DNA of 64,000 nt from an uncultured Pelagibacteraceae bacterium (GTDB taxonomy: Bacteria; Pseudomonadota; Alphaproteobacteria; Pelagibacterales; Pelagibacteraceae). The translations under genes were made by a program, and so were the position numbers. Positions within the stretch are counted from its first letter, which is position 1, and each line of letters opens with the position of its first letter. The stretch lies in assembly GCA_902636075.1 (NCBI GenBank), contig CACPQM010000004.1:1-64000 (forward strand), written 5' to 3'. Below are positions 1 through 8,374 of this stretch, one piece after another. The notes beneath the pieces are model-generated. The model was not told the origin of the DNA and ran no database searches. It was given only the letters and a program-made list of their open reading frames with translations.

Positions 1-149
1 ACTTCTATAATTAAACTTTCTAATTCTGATATATCTAATTTTTTTTTATCGTAAACTGCTTTTAATTTATTAGATTTAATCCAATAATTATGCAACTTTG
101 GAGATAAAGAATGTTCAATTGGGTTTCCTATAACAAAAAATTTTTTCAT
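1..149 (-). CDS. aroE: Shikimate dehydrogenase, N-terminal part (cut by window edge)
   Basis: Only the first 49 codons lie in the window; the gene continues past position 1. The translation begins MKKFFVIGNPIEHSLSPKLH, which carries the shikimate dehydrogenase N-terminal signature (GNPIxHSxSPxxHN) that binds shikimate. The family reduces 3-dehydroshikimate to shikimate with NADPH in aromatic amino acid synthesis. The start is the ATG at 147-149, four bases from the stop of the upstream lyase-like gene, so the two are probably co-transcribed. In other alphaproteobacteria aroE follows maf near the origin; here one extra gene sits between them. Confidence 0.9.
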   Translation of the reverse strand, partial: MKKFFVIGNPIEHSLSPKLHNYWIKSNKLKAVYDKKKLDISELESLIIE

Positions 150-153
150 TTTT

Positions 154-1152
154 TTAATTTAAATCTAGTCTTTTTAATTTTCTTTTTAACTTATGTATTT
201 TTCTAGTAATTTCTGGATCATTATTTTCTTTAATCTTTATTTTAAGTATTGCTAATTCCTCTTGTAACAATTCTTTTTCACTTTTTTTATACTCTAATTC
301 AATTGGATAGTTTAATTTGCCTAAAACACTTTCCATTGTTTCTCCTGTATTAATGTTATCATAGTAAACAACTGTGGTACCACCGTCTCTACCCATGTTC
401 CACAGTCTATTTACAGCATTTCTATATATTCCAATCTTTAAATAGGCATTATTTTTTTTTTCATAAACAGTTGGTCCTTTTACATCATAAATAAATTTTC
501 CATTTGCCCAAACTCTATAAAATCCATCTTCTTTATCTGACCAATTTACATTAATAAGTATGTCAGTCCATTTACCAACCGGATCAATGCTTCTGCTCTT
601 ACATTCAGATCCACACACCACATTGTTGAATGTATACTTTCCGTCACTATGCTCAAAGTGAGCTTGTTGAATATATTTCTTATGCAATTTTGAGTGAAAC
701 TGTGCCATTTTTAAACTCGCAGGTTTAAATTTTTCTTGACCTTCTGGTACATAAATTGACCATGAATACCATTTTTCACCTAATTTAAAATACTTGGAAT
801 ATAATTCTGCTCTTTCCGACTTATGATCTCTTTCACAATCATTGCTAGGTTGGGATCCACCTTCGCCTTTTACTTTAGAGCCATCAAAAGTTCCTCCACA
901 CTCACCGGGCCTAACCTCAAATCTTATACTTTGTTTTCCGTCCCTAACTGGGTGACCATCTTTTTTTGAAACTATTTGAATTTGATGTTTATTTCCTTTA
1001 GTTCTGTGACCAACCTTCCAAGCACATCCAAATCCATTTGATATATCTTTTGGTAGACAAAATCTCTCTTCTTTTTTATGCGATATAGATTTTGCGTACG
1101 AAAAACTTACAGATAAAAATCCTAAGACTAAAATCAGTAAAATTTTTTTCAT
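154..1152 (-). CDS. Secreted polysaccharide lyase-like protein (heparin lyase I-type fold)
   Basis: 332 aa with a clear signal peptide (cleavage near residue 20, SYA|KS), so probably periplasmic or secreted. The body resembles the Polysacc_lyase family (PF14099; beta-jelly-roll lyases): RAEL at 115-118, MAQFHSK around 149-155 and a late DGFYRVWANGKF strand near 209-220 are typical positions for substrate-binding and catalytic residues in such lyases. Several cysteines (for example 180 and 184) could form disulfides. The last 45 residues are highly charged and look like a coiled coil, which is not usual for the fold. Its ATG overlaps the maf stop (ATGA). Substrate is unknown, and a non-catalytic glycan-binding role is possible. 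Confidence 0.65.
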   Translation of the reverse strand: MKKILLILVLGFLSVSFSYAKSISHKKEERFCLPKDISNGFGCAWKVGHRTKGNKHQIQIVSKKDGHPVRDGKQSIRFEVRPGECGGTFDGSKVKGEGGSQPSNDCERDHKSERAELYSKYFKLGEKWYSWSIYVPEGQEKFKPASLKMAQFHSKLHKKYIQQAHFEHSDGKYTFNNVVCGSECKSRSIDPVGKWTDILINVNWSDKEDGFYRVWANGKFIYDVKGPTVYEKKNNAYLKIGIYRNAVNRLWNMGRDGGTTVVYYDNINTGETMESVLGKLNYPIELEYKKSEKELLQEELAILKIKIKENNDPEITRKIHKLKRKLKRLDLN

Positions 1153-1733
1153 TTTTGAAGTTCTAAATATTCCTTAATTTTTTTAATAGGCAAGCCCATT
1201 ATCGTGTCTTCATCACCATCAATTTTTGAAAATAAAGCTCTTCCTTCTCCTTCAATTTGATAGACATTATAAGCATATAAAGCTTCATCGCTTATTTTAT
1301 TTAGATAAGTGGTTAATTCATTTTCAGAAAAATCCTTCATGGTCAAATAAGCTTTGTCAGTATAGTTCCAAAGCATCGATCCATTTTTAGATATACAAAC
1401 TGAGCTTATCAGAGAATGTTTTTTTCCGTTTAGTTTCTTTAAAATATTTAAAGCCTCTTCCCTACTTTCTGGTTTTGATAATAACTCCCCAGTCAAATCT
1501 ATGACGCTATCTGCTCCTAAAACTAAAACATTATTAATTTTTTGACTTACTTTATTTGCTTTTAATTCTGCAAGATTTTTAGAAATGATTTCAGGTGATG
1601 CTCCCTCTCTTAATAAACTCTTTTTTATTGGGTCTTCGTCAATATTTGATACTTCAACTCTGTTATTAATTTTATGATTATCTAATATTTCTTTTCTTAC
1701 CTTGCTTTTTGAGGCTAAAATAATGTTAGGCAT
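1149..1733 (-). CDS. maf: Maf-type nucleotide pyrophosphatase
   Basis: 194 aa, the usual Maf length. The N-terminus ILASKSKVRKEIL (5-17) is the Maf signature ILAS-S-R-LL in a slightly degenerate form, and LGADSVI around 72-78 supplies the conserved Asp of the pyrophosphatase site. Family members hydrolyse non-canonical or modified nucleoside triphosphates to monophosphates in the cytosol. It lies between ppsR (overlap of 8 bp) and the lyase-like gene, in the maf-aroE order common next to alphaproteobacterial origins. Whether it is of the dTTP/UTP or m7GTP subtype cannot be decided here. Confidence 0.9.
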   Translation of the reverse strand: MPNIILASKSKVRKEILDNHKINNRVEVSNIDEDPIKKSLLREGASPEIISKNLAELKANKVSQKINNVLVLGADSVIDLTGELLSKPESREEALNILKKLNGKKHSLISSVCISKNGSMLWNYTDKAYLTMKDFSENELTTYLNKISDEALYAYNVYQIEGEGRALFSKIDGDEDTIMGLPIKKIKEYLELQK

Positions 1734-2553
1734 TTTTTTTATTCTTTATTTCATAAATTTTAATTACAGATGCTGCCGTTTCTTCAACAGATTTTCTAGT
1801 TACATCTATTGTAGGCCAATTATTTTCTTTAAATATTTTTTTAGAACTATTTAATTCATCCCTAATTTTATCTAAATTTACGTACTCACTATTTTGATCT
1901 TCTTTAAGAGAATTTAATCTATTTTTTCTTAAGTCATAAAGTCTCTCAGCTTCAGTTACTAAACCAACAACACAGGGAGAAAAATTTTTTTCTGTAACTT
2001 TTGATGGAATTGAATTTTTATTTACTAAAGGGATATTTGAAGTTTTAAAACCTCTATTAGCTAGATAAATTGCTGTTGGGGTTTTGCTTGTCCTACTTAC
2101 ACCTAAAAGAATGATATCAGATTTCTCTATATCATCCGTTTGATTACCATCATCATGATTCATAGTAAATTGAATAGCTTCAATTCTATCATAGTATTCT
2201 TCATTAAGAATGTGTTGACCACTTGGTTGATGTGAAGCTTTCTGATTAAGTATTTTTGAAAAATTTAATATTAAATCTCCAAGAACACCAAAACATGGTA
2301 TTTCTCTTTCATAAGCTTTTTCTGTAAGATACTTTGCAAGTTTACTGTTCACTATTGTATACAAAATAATAGAATTTTTATCTTTCTTAGCTTGTTTTAA
2401 AATGCTTAAAGTTTGGCTTTCAGTACGGGTAAAGGAAAAATGATTAGTCTCATACTCAAAATTAGGAAATTGAGCTTTTAAAGCCAAAAAAATCCTATCC
2501 AGTGTCTCACCAGTAGAATCTGATATTAGGTAAATTTGGTATAAGTTTCTCAT
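1726..2553 (-). CDS. ppsR: PPDK/PEP synthase regulatory kinase-phosphorylase (DUF299)
   Basis: 275 aa with the DUF299 layout: N-terminal ISDSTGETL (10-18) and a P-loop-like GVSRTSKTPT at 151-160. The family phosphorylates and dephosphorylates a Thr of pyruvate phosphate dikinase or PEP synthase using ADP and phosphate, controlling flux between pyruvate and PEP. It is the first gene of the leftward run ppsR-maf-lyase-aroE, and its 5' end faces hemE across the longest gap in the window. In Caulobacter and Rickettsia the equivalent gene borders oriC. Confidence 0.9.
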   Translation of the reverse strand: MRNLYQIYLISDSTGETLDRIFLALKAQFPNFEYETNHFSFTRTESQTLSILKQAKKDKNSIILYTIVNSKLAKYLTEKAYEREIPCFGVLGDLILNFSKILNQKASHQPSGQHILNEEYYDRIEAIQFTMNHDDGNQTDDIEKSDIILLGVSRTSKTPTAIYLANRGFKTSNIPLVNKNSIPSKVTEKNFSPCVVGLVTEAERLYDLRKNRLNSLKEDQNSEYVNLDKIRDELNSSKKIFKENNWPTIDVTRKSVEETAASVIKIYEIKNKKNA

Positions 2554-2836
2554 GTATAAAATGTTTATAACTTATAAGTAAAATAAGAAAAACTTAGATT
2601 TATTCTTTAAATGTATAGAAGTTTGTTTTTTTCTAATAAGATTAACTGAATTATAAAATGTGATTATAGTTATACAAAATACATAAAAATGTTGGAAACT
2701 CTAATTTATCCTTAAAAAACCTTATTAATTTAAGATCAAAATTGTTAATAAAAAATTAACTAAATGTGGAAATTGACTAATTTACGTTATTCACAATACA
2801 TAATACTAATAAATTAAATAATATATATCTATTTAT
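2554..2836. other. Candidate chromosomal replication origin (oriC) region
   Basis: This 283-bp gap between divergent ppsR and hemE is the longest non-coding stretch in the window. Seen directly: extreme A+T content, one exact DnaA-box consensus TTATTCACA at 2787-2795, weaker two-mismatch forms at 2706-2714 (TTATCCTTA) and 2765-2773 (minus strand), and a small inverted repeat GTTAAT-AAAA-ATTAAC at 2744-2759. Known: the alphaproteobacterial origins of Caulobacter crescentus and Rickettsia prowazekii lie between hemE and this ppsR-type gene, and parS/parAB are usually close by, as they are here. That it is oriC is inference. Promoters of both flanking genes must also lie here. Confidence 0.6.
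2787..2795 (+). promoter_or_regulatory. DnaA box (TTATTCACA)
   Basis: Exact match to the TTATNCACA consensus, placed about 40 bp before the hemE start in the candidate origin. A single exact box is few for an origin, so it is supportive rather than decisive. Confidence 0.5.
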
Positions 2837-3838
2837 ATGAGTCCCATAACTAAGTGTATTAAAAATGAAGATACTAAATTTAATCCTATATGGCTAATGA
2901 GACAAGCAGGAAGGTATCTTCCAGAGTTTAGAGAAATTAGAAAAGAAAACCAAGACTTTATAAAGCTTTGCTTGAATAATGATTTGGCGTCTGAGATTAC
3001 TCTACAACCTATTAGAAGGTTTGGATTTGATGGAGCTGTAATATTTTCAGATATTTTAATGTTACCTTATGGACTTGGTCAAAAAGTACAATTTGAAAAA
3101 AATTTTGGACCTAAATTAGGAGATATAGATTTAGAAATAATAAAAAATGTCGATGAAATAAGTTTTACTGAAAAAATCTATAAAGTTTATAAGGCAATCG
3201 AAAAGACATCCAAAGACCCTTTAATGACCAATAGGGATATGATTGGATTTGTTGGAGCTCCTTGGACAATACTAGTTTACATGATTAATAAATCCTCTCC
3301 TAAAAAAGGTCTATCGGATGAATTTTTTAAAGATGATTTCTTAATTAATAGATTACTAGTAGTAATAGAGAAATTCTTAAAACTACATATAAAAAATCAA
3401 ATTGAGGCTGGAGCTCAGGTTATTCAAATTTTTGATAGTTGGGCTGGATTATTAGAAGATAAAATTCCGGAATATATTTATATACCTACTTTAAATATTG
3501 TAGAGTATGTAAAAAAACTAGGAGTTCCTGTTATTTGTTTTCCAAGAGGTATTAAAGATTATAAAAACTTTTGTGAAATTGTTAAACCTGACGCTGTAAA
3601 TATAGATTACGATATTGACCCAAAGAAAATACTCAATGAAATCAAAATACCAATACAAGGCGGTCTTGACCCAAAAATATTATTAACTGATCAAAAAACT
3701 CTTAAAATAGAAGTTGAAAAATATTTAAATGTTTTTAAAGACCACCCATACATATTTAATTTAGGTCACGGAATACTTCCTGAGACTAAAATTGAAATGG
3801 TTGAGGAACTAATTAAGATTGTAAGAAATTTTAAATGA
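2837..3838 (+). CDS. hemE: Uroporphyrinogen decarboxylase
   Basis: 333 aa, close to the family norm. The signature PIWLMRQAGRYLPEF (17-31) is the HemE N-terminal motif whose Arg residues hold substrate carboxylates, and GFVGAPWTIL and FNLGHGILPET fit other conserved blocks. It converts uroporphyrinogen III to coproporphyrinogen III in cytosolic haem synthesis. It opens a rightward run hemE-hemH-hemJ-rho, with hemH starting inside its stop codon (ATGA), which suggests translational coupling. The order next to the putative origin is the alphaproteobacterial one. Confidence 0.96.
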   Translation: MSPITKCIKNEDTKFNPIWLMRQAGRYLPEFREIRKENQDFIKLCLNNDLASEITLQPIRRFGFDGAVIFSDILMLPYGLGQKVQFEKNFGPKLGDIDLEIIKNVDEISFTEKIYKVYKAIEKTSKDPLMTNRDMIGFVGAPWTILVYMINKSSPKKGLSDEFFKDDFLINRLLVVIEKFLKLHIKNQIEAGAQVIQIFDSWAGLLEDKIPEYIYIPTLNIVEYVKKLGVPVICFPRGIKDYKNFCEIVKPDAVNIDYDIDPKKILNEIKIPIQGGLDPKILLTDQKTLKIEVEKYLNVFKDHPYIFNLGHGILPETKIEMVEELIKIVRNFK

Positions 3839-4827
3839 CACCAGATCATCCAAAAATTAATTATGGCAAAACAGGTATATTAATTGTTAATCTTGGTACG
3901 CCTGACTCAACGAGTTGGTTAGATATTAGAAAATATTTAAAAGAATTTCTATCAGACAGAAGAGTAATTGAAGTTAATCCCTTAATTTGGCAGATAATAC
4001 TTAACTTATTTATACTTACCTTTAGACCTTCTAAAACAGCAAAAGCTTACAAAGAAATATGGATGGAAGATAAAAATATGTCTCCTTTAAGATATTTTAC
4101 AGAAAGGCAAGCAGAAAAATTATCTAATCAAATTGGCAATGAAGATTTAATTGTTGATTTTGCTATGAGATATGGAAATCCAAGTATTAAAAGTAAAATT
4201 CATAGTCTTCAAAAAAAAGGATGTGAAAATCTAATCATACTTCCCCTATATCCCCAGTATGCTGCTGCAACAACCGCAACAGTTTGTGATGAAGTTTATA
4301 GAACTTTAATGAAAATGAGGTGGCAACCAAATCTTAAAATAATACCTCATTATGAATCCGAACCATTGTATATTGAGGCGATTAAAAGTAGTATTTTAAA
4401 AAAGACAAGTGAAATTAATTGGAAGCCCGATTTAATAATTGCATCTTATCATGGAATTCCAAAAAAATATTTTGATAAAGGTGATCCTTACCATTGTTAT
4501 TGTCATAAAACTACCAGATTAATTTCAGAACTGTATTCAGATATTGAAATCAAGACTACCTTTCAATCTAGATTTGGTCCACAAGAGTGGCTGCAACCTT
4601 ATACAGATAAAACTTTTGAGACTCTACCCAAAGAAGGTAAAAAAAATATTTTGGTTATTTGCCCTGGATTCGCATCTGATTGTGTAGAAACTTTAGAGGA
4701 AATATCAATTCAAGGTAAAGAAAGTTTTATGAAATCAGGTGGTGAAAATTTTGAAATGGTGCCATGTCTAAATGATAGTGAAGATCATATTTCACTGTTA
4801 AAACATCTAGTTACAAAAAATTTATAA
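3835..4827 (+). CDS. hemH: Ferrochelatase
   Basis: 330 aa. Ferrochelatase motifs are visible: LVNLGTPDS at 18-25, LPLYPQYAAATTA near 137-147, SYHGIP at 204-209 with the catalytic His206, and FQSRFGPQEWLQPY at 243-256; Glu287 in VETLEE fits the conserved acidic residue. The enzyme inserts Fe2+ into protoporphyrin IX at the inner face of the membrane. It overlaps hemE by four bases and is followed after three bases by hemJ, so three late haem genes are contiguous. HCYCHKTTR at 220-228 adds two cysteines, a known feature of some alphaproteobacterial ferrochelatases. Confidence 0.96.
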   Translation: MTPDHPKINYGKTGILIVNLGTPDSTSWLDIRKYLKEFLSDRRVIEVNPLIWQIILNLFILTFRPSKTAKAYKEIWMEDKNMSPLRYFTERQAEKLSNQIGNEDLIVDFAMRYGNPSIKSKIHSLQKKGCENLIILPLYPQYAAATTATVCDEVYRTLMKMRWQPNLKIIPHYESEPLYIEAIKSSILKKTSEINWKPDLIIASYHGIPKKYFDKGDPYHCYCHKTTRLISELYSDIEIKTTFQSRFGPQEWLQPYTDKTFETLPKEGKKNILVICPGFASDCVETLEEISIQGKESFMKSGGENFEMVPCLNDSEDHISLLKHLVTKNL

Positions 4828-4830
4828 TTT

Positions 4831-5265
4831 ATGAGTGGATATCTTTTATTTAAATCTCTTCACTTAATCGCTGTTATTTCTTGGATGGCTGGACTATTAT
4901 ATTTACCAAGAATATTTGTTTATCATGTAGAAAACTTTGAAAAAGAACAAGCTACAGAAATTTTTGAGACTATGGAAAGAAAGCTCTACAATTACATAAT
5001 GAGACCAGCTATGATTTTATCATGGCTTTTTGGAATAATTTTAATTTGGATTAATGGTATTGAAAGTTTTGCTTTTTTATGGGTTCAACTTAAAATTATT
5101 TTTGTTGTAATATTGACTGTCTATCACGAATATCTTGGCAAATGTATGCGCTTACTAAAATTGAAGGAAAACAAAAAATCTTCAAAATTTTATAGAATTA
5201 TCAATGAAATACCCACAGTTTTGCTTATTTTTATTGCTTTTATTGTAGTTTTTAAACCTATCTAG
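4831..5265 (+). CDS. hemJ: Protoporphyrinogen IX oxidase HemJ
   Basis: 144 aa with about four hydrophobic helices. The first helix carries KSLHLIAVISWMAGLLYLPR (8-27), the HemJ (formerly UPF0093) signature with its conserved haem-ligand His. It oxidises protoporphyrinogen IX to protoporphyrin IX in the inner membrane, one step before ferrochelatase. It starts three bases after hemH, which agrees with the pathway. No HemG or HemY gene is seen nearby, so this is the likely oxidase of the organism. Confidence 0.92.
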   Translation: MSGYLLFKSLHLIAVISWMAGLLYLPRIFVYHVENFEKEQATEIFETMERKLYNYIMRPAMILSWLFGIILIWINGIESFAFLWVQLKIIFVVILTVYHEYLGKCMRLLKLKENKKSSKFYRIINEIPTVLLIFIAFIVVFKPI

Positions 5266-5326
5266 GGTTGAAATTTTTTTAACACTATATATATTTAAAA
5301 TATCTTAAATCAAACCCCCTTAACAA

Positions 5327-6598
5327 ATGAATATTCAAGAATTAAAAGAAAAAAGTTCCGAAAAATTAATAACTGAAGCCGAAAAGCTTGGTATAGAAAA
5401 TGCTAGCACCTTACGAAGACAAGAAATTTATTTTGCAATTTTAAAAAAACTTGCAGAAAAAGGAGAAGAGATTACTGGCGGAGGTGTTTTACAATTACTC
5501 CAAGATGGTTTTGGTTTCCTAAGAGCAATGGAATCAAATTATTTACCAGGTGCAGATGATATATATGTAAGTCCGAGTCAAATAAGAAGATTTGGTTTAA
5601 GAACTGGTGACACGGTAGAAGGACCCATCAGATCCCCAAAGGATGGTGAAAGATATTTTGCTTTATTGCAAGTTAGTAAAATAAATTTTGAAGAACCAGA
5701 TAAATTTAAACATAAAATCGCTTTTGATAATTTGACTCCTTTATATCCAAATAAACAATTGGGGATGGAAGTTGAAAGCAATAAGATTGAAAAAAAACCT
5801 GATCTAACTCCAAGGTTAATTGATCTTGTAAGCCCAATTGGAAAAGGACAGAGATCCTTAATAATATCACCTCCAAAGGCTGGAAAAACAATGATTTTAC
5901 AAAGTATAGCAAACTCTATAACTGCTAACCATCCCGAGTGTTATCTGATGGTATTACTGATAGATGAAAGGCCTGAGGAAGTGACTGATATGCAGAGAAC
6001 TGTAAAAGGTGAAGTTATAAGTTCTACATTTGATGAGCCTGCTCAAAGGCATGTAGCTGTTGCTGAGATGGTAATTGAAAAAGCAAAAAGGCTAACAGAA
6101 CATAAAAAGGATGTTGTTATTTTATTAGATTCAATCACAAGACTTGGAAGAGCTTATAATGCTGTTGTTCCAAGTTCAGGTAAAGTCTTAACTGGCGGAG
6201 TTGATGCAAACGCTCTTCAAAGACCAAAAAGATTTTTTGGAGCAGCTAGAAATATTGAGGAAGGTGGATCTTTAACAATAATTGCAACAGCCTTAATTGA
6301 TACTGGAAGTAGAATGGATGAGGTAATTTTTGAAGAATTCAAAGGGACAGGAAATAGTGAAACAATATTAGATAGAAAAATTTCTGAGAAAAGAATTTTT
6401 CCAGCAATAGATATAACTAAGTCTGGAACAAGACGAGAAGAGCTTATATTTGATAAAAATGATCTTCAAAAAATGAACGTTTTAAGAAGAATAATTGCTC
6501 CAATGGGATCCATGGATGCAATTGATTTCATTAATTCTAAATTGAAGACAACTAAAAATAATGCTGAATTCTTTAATTCAATGAATAAACCCTCATAA
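5327..6598 (+). CDS. rho: Transcription termination factor Rho
   Basis: 423 aa, near the E. coli length. Order: Rho_N helical domain (1-45), cold-shock-like RNA-binding domain beginning [16 protein letters not shown] (about 51-66), then the RecA-like ATPase with Walker A SPPKAGKT, Walker [14 protein letters not shown]-loop region [19 protein letters not shown] and the R-loop stretch near EFKGTGNSE. Rho is a hexameric RNA helicase that releases RNA polymerase. Few intrinsic terminators are visible in this window and many gene pairs overlap tail to tail, so Rho may do much of the termination here (inference). Confidence 0.97.
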   Translation: MNIQELKEKSSEKLITEAEKLGIENASTLRRQEIYFAILKKLAEKGEEITGGGVLQLLQDGFGFLRAMESNYLPGADDIYVSPSQIRRFGLRTGDTVEGPIRSPKDGERYFALLQVSKINFEEPDKFKHKIAFDNLTPLYPNKQLGMEVESNKIEKKPDLTPRLIDLVSPIGKGQRSLIISPPKAGKTMILQSIANSITANHPECYLMVLLIDERPEEVTDMQRTVKGEVISSTFDEPAQRHVAVAEMVIEKAKRLTEHKKDVVILLDSITRLGRAYNAVVPSSGKVLTGGVDANALQRPKRFFGAARNIEEGGSLTIIATALIDTGSRMDEVIFEEFKGTGNSETILDRKISEKRIFPAIDITKSGTRREELIFDKNDLQKMNVLRRIIAPMGSMDAIDFINSKLKTTKNNAEFFNSMNKPS

Positions 6599-6639
6599 TT
6601 TAGTTTTTAAATATTTAAATTTAGAATTTATAATATCTA

Positions 6640-6658
6640 AAATTAAAAATTTTAATTT
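6640..6658. repeat. 19-bp A/T palindrome before the GT41 gene
   Basis: AAATTAAAA and TTTTAATTT are perfect 9-bp reverse complements around a single central A, ending directly at the GTG/ATG start of the next gene. In such A+T-rich DNA this may be chance; it could also be a weak bidirectional end for rho. Confidence 0.35.
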
Positions 6659-6661
6659 GTG

Positions 6662-8374
6662 ATGGTAGAAAAATCTTTCCAAGTAAAACTTAAAGGACTT
6701 TTTTTAAAAAAAAAATATAAGGAAATAGTTTCGAATATAGAAAAGAGTTTTAAATCAAAGAGTAAACCTCCGGGTCTCTCCAATTTATCTGGAGTTTGTA
6801 AAGTTCTTATCAAAAATAGAACAAAAACTGATATTATGTCTGCCCTAAAAGATTTTGAGGATTGTTATTATAACTCTAACTTAATTCCTCAAAAGACGGA
6901 AGCTCTATGCAATTATATTACCGCATGCGTAAATAATTCAAAAATTTTTTTAGAAATTAGTAATTATTTTGAAAAAGCAAAATTATTGTTTGAAGAACAT
7001 AAAAATAAAATTGGATATAATGAAAAATTATATACGCATGGGGTAGATATTTATAAACAATTACTTGAACATAAAAATGTTGATAAATATTTAAGTGAAT
7101 TAATTAAAAATAAAACAAATTCAAAGATTATTGCTTGTTCTTATAGTTTCATGAAAAATTATAATTATAATTGGATTCAAAATGATTATTATGAATATTC
7201 AAAAAAATTTGTTAATTATTTTCCTTCTCTCATATCCAAAAATATTCAGGAAATCGAATTTAAAAAAAATAAAAAAATTAAAGTTGGTTTCGTAGCAAAA
7301 GATTTTATAGTCAATCATTCTATAACCTACTTTCTAAAAGATACTTTGAAATATTTTGATAAGGATAAATTTGAATTATATTCATTTTCTTTAAGTAGTG
7401 ATAGTTTTTTAAACGGTTCATCGTTAGAATTAAAAAGTAATTTTGACAAATGGTTTGATCTTAGCGATTCTAACAATCAAGAAATCGTAAATAAAATCCA
7501 AGAGGAGCAAATTGAAATTTTAATTGATATTATGGGTTTAACTCATGCAGATAGAATTGAAATATTTAATGCTAGATGTTCACCAGTCCAAATTTCTTGG
7601 TTAGCTTTTTTAAATACTGTGGGTTTTTCTAACATAGATTATATAATTGCAGATAAATACTTGATTAAAAATGATGAAGAGAATTTATATTCTGAAAAAA
7701 TTCTTAAATTACCTAATGTTTGGAGTTGTCATTCAGGTTTTAAATTCCCAAGAAAGTATAGCGAATCTCCTTTTAAAAAAAATAAAAGTATTACTTTTGG
7801 ATCCTTTAATAATTATTTAAAAATTTCTGATGATGTTGTTAAAGTATGGAGCAAGATATTAAGTAGTATCAAAAATTCTAAATTACTTTTAAAATCTTCA
7901 TTAAATCATAATGAAAAATTTATTCTAAAAAAATTCTCAAAATATGGTGTTCAAGATTCGTTAGAATTCTATAATAGAAACAATTTTCTAAAATTAGAAG
8001 ACCACATAAAACTCTATAAAAAAATTGATCTGGCGCTTGATACATTTCCATATAATGGTGTCACAACTACATTTGAAGCGCTATGGTCAGGAGTTCCCGT
8101 TCTTGTTATGAAAGGTCATAATATGAATTCAAGAGCTGGCGAAAGCATATTAATAAATGGTAATATAAAAAATTTAATTGCATCAAATCAGGATGATTAT
8201 ATAAAAAAAGCAATCTACTTTAGTAATAATCTTGAAAAGTTAGTTGAGGAAAGAAAGCAAATTTTCGAAAATATATTAAACACTCCATTGTTTAATTCTG
8301 AAAAGTTTTCTTTAGATTTACAAAATAATCTTTTGAAAATTTACAATAGAAAATTACCAACTAAGTCTCTATAA
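6662..8374 (+). CDS. GT41 (SPINDLY/O-GlcNAc transferase-type) glycosyltransferase
   Basis: 570 aa from the ATG at 6662 (a GTG lies directly before it). The N-terminal 180 residues are helical and lack clear TPR signatures. From about residue 200 the catalytic half matches Glyco_transf_41: KIKVGFVAKDF, ARCSPVQISWLAFLNTVG (the PVQ-x-x-W-x-G block with a substitution), SITFGSFNNYLKIS, and LDTFPYNGVTTTFEALWSG near the C-terminus. Relatives move a sugar from a nucleotide sugar to Ser/Thr or to glycans. It converges on and overlaps the sulfotransferase by 6 bp. Together they interrupt the usual rho-to-mnmE interval, which suggests an acquired surface-glycan function (inference). Confidence 0.8.
   Translation: MVEKSFQVKLKGLFLKKKYKEIVSNIEKSFKSKSKPPGLSNLSGVCKVLIKNRTKTDIMSALKDFEDCYYNSNLIPQKTEALCNYITACVNNSKIFLEISNYFEKAKLLFEEHKNKIGYNEKLYTHGVDIYKQLLEHKNVDKYLSELIKNKTNSKIIACSYSFMKNYNYNWIQNDYYEYSKKFVNYFPSLISKNIQEIEFKKNKKIKVGFVAKDFIVNHSITYFLKDTLKYFDKDKFELYSFSLSSDSFLNGSSLELKSNFDKWFDLSDSNNQEIVNKIQEEQIEILIDIMGLTHADRIEIFNARCSPVQISWLAFLNTVGFSNIDYIIADKYLIKNDEENLYSEKILKLPNVWSCHSGFKFPRKYSESPFKKNKSITFGSFNNYLKISDDVVKVWSKILSSIKNSKLLLKSSLNHNEKFILKKFSKYGVQDSLEFYNRNNFLKLEDHIKLYKKIDLALDTFPYNGVTTTFEALWSGVPVLVMKGHNMNSRAGESILINGNIKNLIASNQDDYIKKAIYFSNNLEKLVEERKQIFENILNTPLFNSEKFSLDLQNNLLKIYNRKLPTKSL

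Noticed and set aside
2745..2758. TTAA-N6-TTAA resembling a CtrA site in the origin
   Set aside because: CtrA boxes need a 7-bp spacer; TTAA pairs are frequent by chance in this A+T-rich DNA.
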